Shown piece by piece: positions 24,301 through 33,783 of a stretch of 64,000 bases of DNA. The DNA is taken from assembly GCA_030847615.1 (NCBI GenBank), contig JAUMIR010000002.1:284064028-284128027 (forward strand). Reading direction: 5' to 3'. The notes below the pieces were generated by a model. The model was not told the origin of the DNA and made no database searches. It saw nothing but the letters and a program-made list of their open reading frames with translations. Position 1 is the first letter of the stretch. Every line of letters starts with the position of its first letter. Position numbers and translations under genes: made by a program. The stretch comes from Gambelia wislizenii (Eukaryota > Chordata > Lepidosauria > Squamata > Crotaphytidae).

Positions 24301-27300
24301 CCACTGGCCACATTTGCAAGGCAAATTTACATCTGGTACATTTTGGAAGGGCGGTTTAAATGTATGCAGGGAAATTCGCCTTGCAGCACTTTCTCTGTCT
24401 GCATAATACTAGTACTTATGCCTGTTGTGGTCTGCTCTCCACTTGCCCAGAAGACACTGAAGTTTTTTAATAGGTTGGGTTGTTATGGCACAATGCTCAC
24501 GTTAATTCATGTCTCTCTTGTTCACTGCAGAGCTTCCACTGCCACCCCCACCCCCTCCAGGGGAAGAGATGGTTGTCTCCTCCAACAGTGCATTCCCTCC
24601 CCCACCTCCCCCATTTGAGGAACCATTTCCTCCAGCTCCAGAAGATGTTTTTCCTTCTCCTCCTCCTCCCATGCTAGAGGACGAACCAATGGCTCTGAGT
24701 GGTCTGCCTGCCTCGCAGGTGAGTCTTCACATCAGATAATGGGGAGAGGGGAGGGGGCAGGCTTTATTGAGGGAGCATCTTTTTCCATCTTCTTCTTGTT
24801 TCCATGATGTTCTTAATGTATGAACTCCATTGGTATCCTGTTATCCAGTCTTGGAGGTACAGCTTGTACAGCAAAGCCATCAGGCAGTTAGTTCTCTGAG
24901 TGTGTCAACATGCTGCCACATCTGGATTTGCCCAGGATTGCAGGTTCTCTGCCCTTTGTATCTTTAGTTAAAATTCTGCACCAAGAAATGTGGAAATCAG
25001 TAGGTTATGCTAATACAATAACGTTTGTATTCTATATTTGCTGATCCTTGTTTTTGCTCAGTTGCATTTTTCTGCTTCTGTAACGTGAGGTAGAGCAATG
25101 GCTTGTATACTGAAGTCCTGCCCCCTTTACAATAGCAGTGGTACTTATTCACCTCTCTGTCTTCTCAGAGTATGGGAAATTGCTTTCTAAACTGGTTCTA
25201 CATTTCACCCAAGAGTTCATTGCCATTATAGTTGCAATTAGCATGACAGAATGGTCAGGACTGCCAGCAATGGTACTCAAGAATAATGTAGAAAATATTT
25301 TTAAAACTTGAAAAATTGTGGTTAAAATGCTGATATAGATAGATAGATAGTTCTGTTCTGCTCCAGAAGAACCAGTTGTTCAAAAGAGCAAATTGTTGAG
25401 TAAAATGCATAGGATTGCAAAATATCCTAGGACTTTCCTCTCAAAAATAACTCATTGTAAAGAAAAGACATACTGATAAAACATTCCCTCTTTCTAAGTA
25501 TGCTGTAATGAGGAAACATCAAGAAGCAGCACAGTGCAAAAATCTGGTTTATACCTATCTGCTTGGAAGTGAAAAAGACCAGATTTGTGTTGCAGCGCCA
25601 CATTCACAGCAGGAAAATTAATCCAATCCAGTTGTGGGGATGCAAAATCAACACAAAAACACTTCTTTGGAAGCACATTATCCTGTTCCAGCAACAATCC
25701 CACATTCCACACAGAGAATCCAATGACTAAGATCATGAGTGCAGCCCAAATCTATAAAAGTAGCTCTAACTGAAAGTTACTGTCACAACACAAAGAAAAA
25801 AAATTATTAAGCTACAAGTACTACATAGCTTAATAATACCTTTCTTATTGGAAAAAGTAATTATTAGAAGTAACTAGTCATTTTAACTAGCTATGTCCAA
25901 ACCCTGGATTACACTATTCAATGCTTGCATGTTTTGAACTCATTTTTTGGAACACTGGGGTCTCTGAAACTCTCCCTGGAAGCAGTACAGATTAATGGCG
26001 AGCCCCTGGCAGCTCATGGTTCACTTTCTCAATCTCTTCAGCCTGCTCTTTTGCTAAACACAATTGCCTCTATTAGCAGACTTCACTGATTTGGAAGAGT
26101 GATGCTGACTGATATAATGGCTCTGCTGTCTTAAAGCAGGCTTAGTGTCCTCTCTAACATGTAACTTCCTTTCTCCTCCATGATGGAAGGGGCAGGGCCG
26201 TGGGAAGATGAGCAGCATTGATTTGGAGATTGATTCTTTGTCCTCAATGCTGGATGACATGGAGAAGAATGATCCCTTCAAATCCCGGGTGAGCTGCAAT
26301 ACAAGATAGCCTTTCCAAGGCCCAGTTTGCCTTGGGGTGGTCAGTCTGTGTCTGGTCATCTCAGGCTGTGGTCCAGGATTGGGCATTTTGTGACTGTCCA
26401 GATGCTGGTGGACTGCAGTGCCCATCATCCTTAGCAGGCAGAAGTAATGGTGAGAGATGATGGGAATTGTAGTCCAACAGCATCCAGCACCTGCAGGGCC
26501 ACACATTCTCCATTCCCTCCTGTTAATGAAGGCTCAAATGACTGTATAGTCCACATAGGGTTTTACACACTTAATGAAGAAGTATGTTGAGGAGAAAATA
26601 GAGCTAGCATCTGTCTTCCTGTATGCTAGCTTTCCATCTGAACGAAACTTGTCTTTTTTAAATGGTAAAACATTCAGTCATGTGAGACCTCTCTCCAGGT
26701 CAGAAATACTATAGCTTCAACAGAGGTTGATCACTATAGTGAGAACCAGCAAGTCCACCATTCAGTAGTTTTGGGGGAAAAAAAAGGGTTGGACCAGGCT
26801 TGCTGTTCAAGAGTTGGCTTTTGCACTGGACAGATAGAGAAACGAATTGTCTAGTGAGCTCACTTACTCCAGAGTAGCCTTCTGTCTGCTTGCCAAATGG
26901 TAAAGAGGATTTTACTATGTACTGGTTGCCGAGGTGCAAGTGAATAATAGATGGCTGTAACCGCCCGCCTCTCGTACACCATCAAATCTCCTCTCTGGTT
27001 TGACTCTCCACTCTGAGGGGCAGATTGGACCAATGCATCATGAGCGGCTGTTCCTGTGACACTGTCATCTCCTCCTGTAACCACCTTTACTCTTACAGGT
27101 ACCTCTGGGATCTGTGGCTCCTGTAGGTGTAGCATCTGGCTCTAGATCATCCCCAGAAGCCATAGCTCCACCGAAAGATGTTCCAGCTCCTACCTCTTCT
27201 CCCTCTAGTGCTGTCTCCCATCCCAGTGGAAGCTACGTACCTAAGCCACAAGCAGAAGCATCTCCTGTTCCACCACCATGGGTAGCCTTGAAACAGCGCA

Positions 27301-30300
27301 GAGACTTGCCATCAGCTCAGCTTCCAGTGCTGCCCTCTGCTCCTGCTCCCCCTCCTCCAGCTCCTCTGGCTCCATCAGCCCCTAAATACACTCCATCTCC
27401 TGTTGCTACTGGCCCCAAATTTGTACCTAAGCCAGCTGCTGGGGTTCCACCAAGCTTTGCAAGACAGTCTTCCCCTGCCCAGTCTCGCTTCTCAGCCCCT
27501 TCTGGTGCAGGTCCAGCCCTGAAGCCACAACCTCCCACCTTCACCTATGTGCAACACCGGGAAAAACCACAGGTTCAGGAGAAGCCACATCCTACTGGAC
27601 AGCCACCTGCCTCACAAGATATGGTGAGTAGGCAAATAGGGGAGATACATATGCGAAGTAGTATTTTGTTTTTCTGTCTGTCTCAGAGAAGGGTGGACAC
27701 TATAGCTGTTCCACTAATTTCTGATGGGCATTTTAAGGCAAAGAAGCTGGTGTTATAACTGAAACCCATAGGCCTGCTTTAGCTTGCCAGAATCCCTATC
27801 TGGCCACCTTAAGTTCCCCAGCTGCCCTGCCCCACTTCCCAGACCTCAGTTTTTGAGTTGGCCTTGCTCCTCACTCACTTTTTCCACCAGGAAGGGTTAA
27901 GGATCAAATCTCCCTCAGTCAGTGTTTTGAGATACAGCTAAATTGCAACCCTGGGGAACAGCTCTCAAAGCACCAGTAGAGTGCGTACTTCAAAGTCCCA
28001 GCTGAGTACACCTGGCATTATTCTCCTTTTACATTCCCTACACTAGGAAGGTGATTTGGGGAAGCAGAGTTGGGTTTGTAGCTGAAGCACCAGCAAACTC
28101 TTTTGACAAAGGAGTCAGTGATGTTAAGTGGCATGACGTGACACCATTTCCCCTTTGGTCATCCAGCTATGGGGGTGGGTTGAATAGGGATCCAGTCACT
28201 GCTCTAAAGAAGTTCCTTGCCTCTGCCTTAGTAGTATTTGTGAGCTTAGGATCTGGATTTTTTTAAAAAAAGAAAGCTGAGCTGTTTCTCCCCTGCCACC
28301 CATTCAAGAGGGCTGCATTCTTTCCTCCCAGCTTGGTTATCCTTAACAACTCCAAAGAGGATGGAGGCCCTGTAACCAGTACTAGTACTAGTACTGTAGA
28401 AAAGGTACTGTACTGTGACTAGTACTAGTAAATATTACTAGTTAGTACTGTAGTACTAGTACTAGTTAGTACTGTAATTAGTACTCTCTCTCTCTCTGGC
28501 TTTTCTTCGCAAACGGAGATTCAGGAAGGACTCATCCCACGCTGTCTGCAAGCGCAGTGATGACTAAAAAGGCCAGTCCGAGATAAACAAGTCTGGTTAA
28601 AGGAAACCAAAAAATGAGACTCTAATGGTAACATTATAAATGTTGACACATTTTTTCAGCTGTTATGAGGCAAAAGGGGGGATAAACCTCCTTTAAATAA
28701 AGTTTCCTCTCCATATAGATATTAAGGCAAAAAAAAACTTTTAAAAACTACCAGTTTTCTTAGCTATTTTATTTTATTTATATGCCACTTTTCTCCCAGA
28801 GTGGGACCCAATAAGACGTGGTTCCAGAGAAGAGAGGGTGCAGACTAGATAACATGGGGAACACATGTGTGAGCAGAAAGTGAAGGGATTTCTCCACTCC
28901 TCAACAACATTAATAGTTCATCTTATGCCCTGGAGGTAGGAGGAGGACTGTACTTGTCTCAGTGACTCTAATTTGTTTGTCCAGCGCAAGCCTGTGTCAG
29001 TTGCAAATACCAGGTCAGATCCACCCAGGGTCAATTCTGCACTGACCATGAAGGAGGTGGAGGAACTAGAGATGCTTACCCAGAAACTCATGAAAGACAT
29101 GGATCACCCACCCCATGCAGAAGCCTCCACTACTGGTATGTACACATGTATGGCAGCCTGTGGCAAGAGGGAGGGAAAGGGGAGAATGGGATTTCCTTTT
29201 AAAACTGCTGCTGTAACATTTGGCAGCAGCAAGACATTTAGAAGGTAATGCATTTTCCACCCCTGTTCTTCCTGCCAGAAACAACCTTCATATACTAAAC
29301 CACACAGCCACAGACAAGCTGGTGCCTTTGATGATTAGGACTGGAGCTGCTCGATCACTGGCTGGAATTGAGCTTCTTGGGGGGCAAATCTGTCAAGTTT
29401 GCTTTCCCCCATCCTCAAATTTTGATAAATTTCTGATTTTAAAAATAAACTGAAATGAAGTTTTCACTCATCTGTAGCTGGGACATATGGGAGCTGTAGT
29501 CCAAAATATCTGCAAGGCACCAGGTTGCCTACTTCAGATGTGATTTGAATTGATACCAGCATCATCATGGCTTAAACTTTCCCCACTTTCTCTTTTCTTG
29601 GCCACTAAAGAGTTGTGTGGCCTTTGCAATAAGGCCCTGTCACGGACACAGCCTGCAGTCCGAGCCCTGGACAAGCTCTTCCATGTGGAATGCTTCACCT
29701 GTTTCAAGTGTGAGAGGCAACTCCAGGGGCAGCAGTTCTATAATGTGGATGAAAAACCCTTCTGTGAGGAGTGCTATGCGGTGAGTAAAGCTGGGATGTG
29801 GTGGCATGGGGAGGACCCATGTGGCCTGAGGTCTGGTTTATTTGTTACCTTGGAAACACAAGCCTCGCTGTTTCCAAACCGTTCTGTAATGTCTGAACAC
29901 AGTAGCCACTTGGGAGTGTTGTAATCAAGTGGTTTCTTCTCAAACTGGTTTTCTAGTCAGCTAGAGTTTCCAGTTGGTCTGGTCAGAATGTTATTCTCTT
30001 GGCTAGTTGCCTGAAAAAAAAACAAAAGCGGGGGGGGGGACGACATTGTTTGAACATCTAGTTCCCCATAATGACATTTTCAAAAAGAGACTGTTCAGAG
30101 ATGGATTTTTCATTATGAGAGGAAGAAATGCCCATTAAAAAAAAAACAGAACATAGGAAAGGCTTTTTTTTTTTTTTTTTTTTTTTGTATTCTGGGACAT
30201 TTGGGTTATTAGTCCATTTAGAGTGTGTGTTTGTGTCTGTGATGGGGAGAAAGAGGGATTTAGTTGACGGGAGCATACAGTTCAAGACACCAGAATTTTT

Positions 30301-32580
30301 GAGCATAGATCCACTGCTCTTTACCCTATGATTGTCAAGCACTAGCTTGATAAATAGCTTATTGTCCTGTTTTCAGGTGTTACTTGATCAGCCAAGAGTG
30401 AAGCTGGGTCACATGTGATTGTCCTCTTTGCCATAAAAGTTGCATCAAAATTGGACACGAATAGATACTCTCCAGTAGTGCCACAAATACAATTTCATTT
30501 TCAGTCCATATTAAACTTGAATAACTGTTTACTCTTGCTTACATAAGGATTCCTTTCATAGATGGAAGATAAAATGATACTTAGATCATTTATGAGTTAA
30601 AAAGTGTTCCACGTCATTTCTGCAGCGTTTAAATCAATACTGTAAGGCTGGCCAGTGTTTCCCCATATACTGCTGGTTACAGCTGCTAAGCCAGATTCAG
30701 GGATGGAGTCAAATTTGAATCAGAGTTAGCATGCCCACAGCTTTTACTACTGCAACCCATTTGCCCAAACAGTGTTAAAAAGTGATTACTGTGTTATCTT
30801 TTTTATTGTGCTATTGTATTATTATTGTATTATCTTCAAACGCAGCCCTTGGGGAAGAAATTGTGCCTTTGTATTGTGAGAGAGGTTAAAAGAGAATTGC
30901 TCTTAAGTTGTCAGTTTCCCTCAAACTGCTTCGTTCTTTACATACATGAGTAACACCACATCCAACAGGAGTGGGCATCTTCCCCAGAATGGGGCTGGTT
31001 TTAGACTCTCACCATCATACAGTGGGCTGCCTTTCAGCCGTTACTGCTCTTTGCTACCTGGCACTAAAATTCAGCATTTACTGCCAATATTGTGGGTGCC
31101 ACCACAATTTCAACAACTGTTGTAGCTCTCTATGGTTCTGGAGTGCCAGAGCATCCTATCACATCATAGAGTAGTTCTAGGAGTGGCCGGGAGTGCCATC
31201 TTTCCTTCAAGAAAGGAAGGTGAAAGAAATGTGGAAGAAGGTTTTCAGCAGCCCTGCTGAACCTCAGTCTTTCAGTGGTGACAGTAAATGGGGCAGTGGG
31301 GGGGAAAGCTGAGGAGGAGACATATGGCAACCGCCTTCTTCTGCCATACATGCAGGGCTAATCAACACTTTGCTTTGTGGGGTAGCCATGGTTGCCAGAT
31401 CTCAGGGCCTGGACCCTTTTCTCCTACTGTCAAAGCAGGGCAGGTGGTGGTGAGCGACAGCGTTGCCTTGAAAAGTGTATCTATATTTATTTTCTTAATT
31501 TTGCATACCTAGTGTTTTTAAAAATTTTAATAGTGTAACTATGGCTAATGCTTAATTTATCATGCTTAATCACGTCACCAGGGCCTGCTCTTTGTTACAT
31601 TACTAAGGGTGGCGTCCTGTGACATCACAAGGAGGTCATCTCCAGATCTCAAGTTTTGGCCTTGAACTCCCAGGGCCTGGGATATTCTTGACCTGGCAAC
31701 TCTAGTGGTCACCAGTTTCCACATGAAACACCCAGTGTTTTCACATTAAAGCAGAGGGTATGGAATTTTGCTATAGGGCAGTAGCTGCCACAACAGACCA
31801 GGTGTTTCTTTCCCTGCTACTATTCACACAGTTATTCTGTTTCTGGGGGCATATTTTTTTTCTTTGACCCTCTTTTTGTTCTTCAGGGCACCCTAGAGAA
31901 GTGTTGTGTGTGCAAGCAAACAATCACAGACCGGATGTTGAGGGCCACAGGCAACTCCTACCACCCTCAGTGTTTCACCTGTGTGGTGTGCCACAAACCC
32001 CTTGAGGGGGCCTCCTTCATTGTGGACAAGGCCAACCAGCCACACTGTGTGGATGATTATCACAGGTGTGTCATCCCGCCCTACTCATGCTCTGCCTCTT
32101 CTCTCCCCCCCCCTTCTCCACCTGCTTGCATGACCTTCATGACTACCAGGGCCAGCCTCTCTTCCCTTATAGCTCTTGCCAGGCTAAAATGCTGAATCCA
32201 AGGTTCTGATTCCTCCCTGCTTCTTCATATATGCTTGCAGAAAATATGCCCCACGCTGTTCAGTCTGTGCTGAGCCCATTATGCCAGAGCCTGGGAAGGA
32301 TGAAACTGTTCGTGTGGTGGCTCTGGAGAAGAACTTCCACATGAAATGCTATAAATGTGAGGTGAGCAGGTCCCTTCACCTTCTCCCTTGCCAGTCCTCA
32401 CTGGCTAATCGCTCCCTTCTCAGCATTGTGGATCTTTCTCACTCTCTTTGTGTTTTTGCCATCTTTCAGGATTGTGGGAAGCCCCTTTCCATTGAAGCAG
32501 ATGACAATGGCTGTTTCCCCCTGGATGGCCACGTGCTTTGTAGGAAGTGTCACACTACACGTGTCAAAGCTGCAGTCTGA
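12071..32580 (+). CDS. ZYX: Zyxin, nine coding exons (join)
   Basis: Zyxin is a focal-adhesion and stress-fibre LIM protein that recruits Ena/VASP to sites of actin strain and binds alpha-actinin. The coding exons are 12071-12341, 24531-24718, 26196-26288, 27099-27623, 28985-29135, 29611-29780, 31887-32065, 32241-32361 and 32470-32580. Their lengths sum to 1809 nt, giving 602 residues, a little longer than human zyxin (572). Every junction is GT-AG with consistent phase. The domain order is an alpha-actinin-binding N-terminus (about 22-44), proline-rich EVH1 ligands (112-137), a central proline/serine-rich linker, a leucine-rich export signal (379-395) and LIM1-3 (about 411-464, 471-527, 531-595). 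The start ATG at 12071 has a good Kozak context (A at -3, G at +4). No frameshift or premature stop was found. Confidence 0.96.
14060..14275 (-). mobile_element. tRNA-like SINE (GGTGGCGCAGTGGTT family)
   Basis: Read on the - strand it begins with GGTGGCACAGTGGTTAAATG (A-box-like), continues with TTGACTCAGCCTTCCATCC-like sequence and ends in a tail rich in AATAGCA. Two further copies lie at 15971 and 16558. Confidence 0.7.
14926..15413 (-). mobile_element. CR1 LINE 3' end
   Basis: The - strand encodes the C-terminus of CR1 ORF2: [18 protein letters not shown]-like [17 protein letters not shown] and [13 protein letters not shown]. The 3' end carries the typical GATTCTATGAT repeats, here at 14926-14950. 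It is 5'-truncated and includes no intact enzyme. It lies in ZYX intron 2. Confidence 0.9.
15971..16183 (-). mobile_element. tRNA-like SINE (GGTGGCGCAGTGGTT family)
   Basis: Second copy of the family at 14060, same orientation, with GCAGTGGCTAAATGCCAGTA near its right end and an AGCAATAGCACTTACATT tail on the left. Confidence 0.7.
16558..16781 (+). mobile_element. tRNA-like SINE (GGTGGCGCAGTGGTT family)
   Basis: Third copy, in the opposite orientation to the one at 15971. It starts CTGGTGGCGCAGTGGTTAAA, has a GAGTTCAATCCCAG B-box-like motif and ends with GCGGTATATAAATATCAATG, then TGCTATTGC repeats. Confidence 0.75.
17462..18098 (+). mobile_element. CpG-rich interspersed element with promoter-like module
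   Basis: This block is strikingly CpG-rich compared with the rest of ZYX intron 2 (TACGTACGG, AACGGCCGTTCGG, ATCGCGAAG and so on). It contains a CCAAT-type ATTGG at 17696-17700, a GC box at 17714-17723, and GCCGCCATGTTGG around an ATG at 17755, followed by CTG|GTAAGT at 17783/17784. A diverged second copy of the same module sits at 38744-39254, so it is an interspersed element and not a unique promoter. The outer ends (CCCGTCTACATG at 17462 and a loose CGTGTAG match near 18085) resemble degenerate hAT-type termini. Transcriptional activity is unknown. Confidence 0.5.
18783..18978. mobile_element. Foldback MITE
   Basis: Two arms of about 75 nt are inverted copies of each other: TGTGATTCCACTTTAACTGC on the left pairs with ACAGTTAAAATGGAATCACA on the right, and CTAGAATTTGCAGTTT pairs with AAACTACAAATCCTAG. 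The core is GAGAGTTCTAG. It is a non-coding hAT-like MITE type that is common in reptiles. Confidence 0.7.
22112..22608. mobile_element. Tigger/pogo-like MITE, complete, GC-rich core
   Basis: It is flanked by TA on both sides. The terminal inverted repeats are CAGTAGCACCCCCATATCC at 22112 and, at the other end, GGATGTGGGGGTGCTACTG. The TA duplication and CAGT ends fit Tc1/mariner-pogo (Tigger) elements. The 497-nt element has a very GC- and CpG-rich core with imperfect internal repeats of about 80 nt (GCGATCACGAGGGC and GCGATCGCGGGGGC units). No transposase frame is present. It lies in ZYX intron 2. Confidence 0.85.
23955..24166 (+). mobile_element. tRNA-derived SINE
   Basis: It contains GGTTCGAATCCCTGCTCAGC, the body CTCAGCCTCAGAGGAAGGCA and GCCAAGAAAACCCTGC, and the end ACTTGAAGGCACATAACAAC. 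Same family as 3612-3840. It lies about 370 nt before ZYX exon 3. Confidence 0.82.
24201..24225 (-). mobile_element. CR1 terminal fragment
   Basis: Only the CATAGAATCATAGAATGGTT end typical of CR1 3' termini in reverse orientation is visible. Confidence 0.5.
24531..24718 (+). CDS. ZYX: ZYX exon 3, Ena/VASP-binding motifs
   Basis: The acceptor is CACTGCAG|AG and the donor is GCAG|GTGAGT, phase 1 in and phase 0 out. It encodes residues 91-153. Three phenylalanine-proline ligands for EVH1 domains are visible: [10 protein letters not shown] at 112, FPPAPED at 123 and FPSPPPP at 131, each next to acidic residues as in mammalian zyxin and Listeria-type ligands. A further LPLPPPPPP run precedes them. 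Confidence 0.93.
26196..26288 (+). CDS. ZYX: ZYX exon 4
   Basis: This 93-nt exon has phase 0 at both ends and encodes residues 154-184, including the highly conserved block [20 protein letters not shown] followed by DPF. The donor is CCGG|GTGAGC. Two acceptors six bases apart are possible: GAAG at 26189 and GGGCAG at 26195. I chose the second because CAG is the preferred context; the first would add Gly-Gln without changing frame. Confidence 0.88.
26385..26505. repeat. Foldback repeat (GGGAATTGTAGTCC type)
   Basis: GGACTGCAGTGCCCATCATCC on the left is the inverted counterpart of GATGATGGGAATTGTAGTCC on the right, about 55 nt apart. It belongs with the CATCTGGAGGG-type repeats seen elsewhere here. 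It lies in ZYX intron 4. Confidence 0.5.
27099..27623 (+). CDS. ZYX: ZYX exon 5, proline/serine-rich linker
   Basis: The acceptor is CTTACAG|GTA and the donor is GATATG|GTGAGT, phase 0 both ends, 175 codons (residues 185-359). The sequence is low-complexity and rich in Pro, Ser and Ala. It ends in the conserved block [19 protein letters not shown], matching the TFTYAQQREKP region of mammalian zyxin. The exon is the least conserved and the longest of the gene, as in other vertebrates. Confidence 0.93.
28378..28485. repeat. AGTACT/CTAGTA simple repeat cluster
   Basis: Many units of the self-complementary hexamer AGTACT and its variant ACTAGT occur across about 108 nt, for instance AGTACTAGTACTAGTACTG. 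It lies in ZYX intron 5. Confidence 0.85.
28496..28610 (-). mobile_element. LINE ORF2 C-terminal fragment (zinc-finger tail)
   Basis: Closely related to the longer copy at 40232-40545. Both share CGCAAACGGAGATTCAGGAA-like sequence and GATAAACAAGTCTGGTT. In the longer copy the - strand can be read as the finger-tailed end of a non-LTR retrotransposon. This copy is short and has no function of its own that I can see. Confidence 0.45.
28985..29135 (+). CDS. ZYX: ZYX exon 6, nuclear export signal
   Basis: The acceptor GTCCAG|CGC and the donor ACTG|GTATGT bound 151 nt (residues 360-409 plus one base). It carries the leucine-rich segment [17 protein letters not shown] at residues 379-395, corresponding to the CRM1-dependent export signal of mammalian zyxin. 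Confidence 0.92.
29611..29780 (+). CDS. ZYX: ZYX exon 7, LIM domain 1
   Basis: The exon starts after CTAAAG and ends before GTGAGT. It completes the split Glu codon and encodes the first LIM double zinc finger. Visible ligands are CGLC, HVEC, CFKC and CEEC in the correct order and spacing. Confidence 0.95.
29781..31886 (+). other. ZYX: ZYX intron 7
   Basis: This 2.1-kb intron separates LIM1 from LIM2. It contains a T-tract of about 22 at 30166-30187 and a hairpin-prone A/T stretch, but no repeat family or exon that I recognise. Confidence 0.5.
31887..32065 (+). CDS. ZYX: ZYX exon 8, LIM domain 2
   Basis: The acceptor is CTTCAG|GGC and the donor CACAG|GTGTGT is of ordinary strength. It encodes the second LIM domain with ligands CCVC, HPQC, CVVC and HCVDDYH, together with the conserved [10 protein letters not shown] and FTCVVC blocks. 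Confidence 0.95.
32241..32361 (+). CDS. ZYX: ZYX exon 9, LIM domain 3 first part
   Basis: The exon follows GCTTGCAG and ends TGTGAG|GTGAGC. It encodes [20 protein letters not shown], then FHMKCYKCE, the first zinc module of LIM3. Intron 8 before it is only 175 nt. Confidence 0.95.
32470..32580 (+). CDS. ZYX: ZYX exon 10, C-terminus and stop
   Basis: The exon follows CTTTCAG and encodes [20 protein letters not shown], then [11 protein letters not shown] and a TGA stop at 32578-32580. It completes the second zinc module of LIM3. Intron 9 before it is 108 nt. Confidence 0.95.
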   Translation, partial: DCGKPLSIEADDNGCFPLDGHVLCRKCHTTRVKAAV

Positions 32581-32925
32581 AGACCTTCCATCAGGATATA
32601 TTCTCAGTGTACTCCTTCCTCCGCTCACAACTGAAGAAAGCAGTGAGCTGGATGTTCTGTGTTCTTCCTGAGACAATTCCCCTTTCTCAAAATCATAGTG
32701 CATTTCTACTTAGAACATGTATGTCTGGCACTATCGCCTCCTCTCCACTCAAGGGCCCTCTCCTTTTTTGTTATACCTGCCCTTTCTACAGCCTCTTCCT
32801 TAACTCCTCACTTACTCTGACCACAATATATTATTCTAGATACTGCAGAAAGTGACTTGGAAGCATGTTTTGCTATAAGTGCTGCAGTTGTCTGTCTTAC
32901 TAATAAAATAATCTTGGAGACAAAT
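32581..32925 (+). other. ZYX: ZYX 3'UTR
   Basis: Sequence between the stop codon and the presumed cleavage site roughly 20 nt after the AATAAA signal. It is about 345 nt and has no visible repeat. The exact 3' end is estimated. Confidence 0.7.
32902..32907 (+). terminator. ZYX: ZYX polyadenylation signal
   Basis: A canonical AATAAA lies 321 nt after the stop codon and is followed by T/G-rich sequence. It is the first canonical hexamer downstream of the stop. Confidence 0.75.
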
Positions 32926-33540
32926 GCTGGAGTCTTTCCAACATGTTATTTCCTGTGTCCCTGCAAAGTGAGGACTTTCTGCCATCCTCTGTTTAGAATA
33001 GGAACTTGAGATTGCTAACTGGAGTCTTTGTCCTTGACTTTGATGGAGGAACAGAATCTTTGTTCTACAGGTTGGTGATATAAATTAATCTATTGTCAGC
33101 ATGCCTGAATGTTTCTCTGTTTTGGCTGCTTGGCTAAAAAAACAACTCTCTTCTCTGTCCCCAAGAATGAAGGTGGCCTCTGTTTTTGTCCTGTAAGGTG
33201 TTTTGCCTGAGCACCCTCTGCATAACATGCTATCAAAAGAACTCTTCATCTGTTGAATAGGAGCTTGTAAGAGTTCACTGTGGAACAGGGGTAAAGGTGT
33301 GACTAGGAGTGGATGGTGTTAGGAGAAGCACCTGCATTAGGTTTATTACCTTATACCTTACATGGGACAGGTGACTTCTGCTCCCTTTTGGGACCTTTCC
33401 CTGACACTGCCTGTGGCATTACTACAAGTGATTGTTCTGGAATTCTGCAGCAGACCAGCTGTGTGGGCTCTTAAATTTCTGGTTCAGGCTGAACAGACAT
33501 TTTAGATATTGTTCTGGTGTGCATCAATAAGCTCTGTGGA

Positions 33541-33783
33541 GTGTGAAGTTGAAGGCTTTCACGGCCAGCATCCGTAGGTTTTCCATGTTTTTTTCCCGGG
33601 CTGTGAGGCCATGTTCTGGAAGAGTTTATTTCTGATGTTTTGCCTGCAACTGTGGCTGGCATCTTAGAGAACTTCTCTGATCTTCTCTGAAGATGCCAGC
33701 CACAGATGCAGGTGAAACATCAGAAATAAACTCTTCCAGAACACAGCCTCACAGCCGGAAAAAAAACCCCATGGAAAACTCTG
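33541..33783. mobile_element. Palindromic foldback element
   Basis: Two arms of about 110 nt mirror each other: GTTCTGGAAGAGTTTATTTC and TGATGTTTTGCCTGCA on the left pair with GAAATAAACTCTTCCAGAAC and TGCAGGTGAAACATCA on the right. The centre is near 33675 (GAGAACTTCTCTGATCTTCT). It starts with GTTGAAGGCTTTCACGGCCA. No coding capacity. Confidence 0.8.

Larger units (their letters stand above)
12342..24530 (+). other. ZYX: ZYX intron 2
   Basis: At 12.2 kb this is the longest ZYX intron. It holds three copies of one tRNA-like SINE family (14060, 15971, 16558), a CR1 tail (14926-15413), a CpG-rich promoter-like element (17462-18098), a foldback MITE (18783-18978), a complete Tigger-like MITE (22112-22608) and a tRNA SINE (23955-24166). 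Stretches at 12400-14050, 19000-22080 and 22650-23950 show no exon or named element beyond homopolymer runs such as the T-tract near 20831-20860. Confidence 0.55.
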
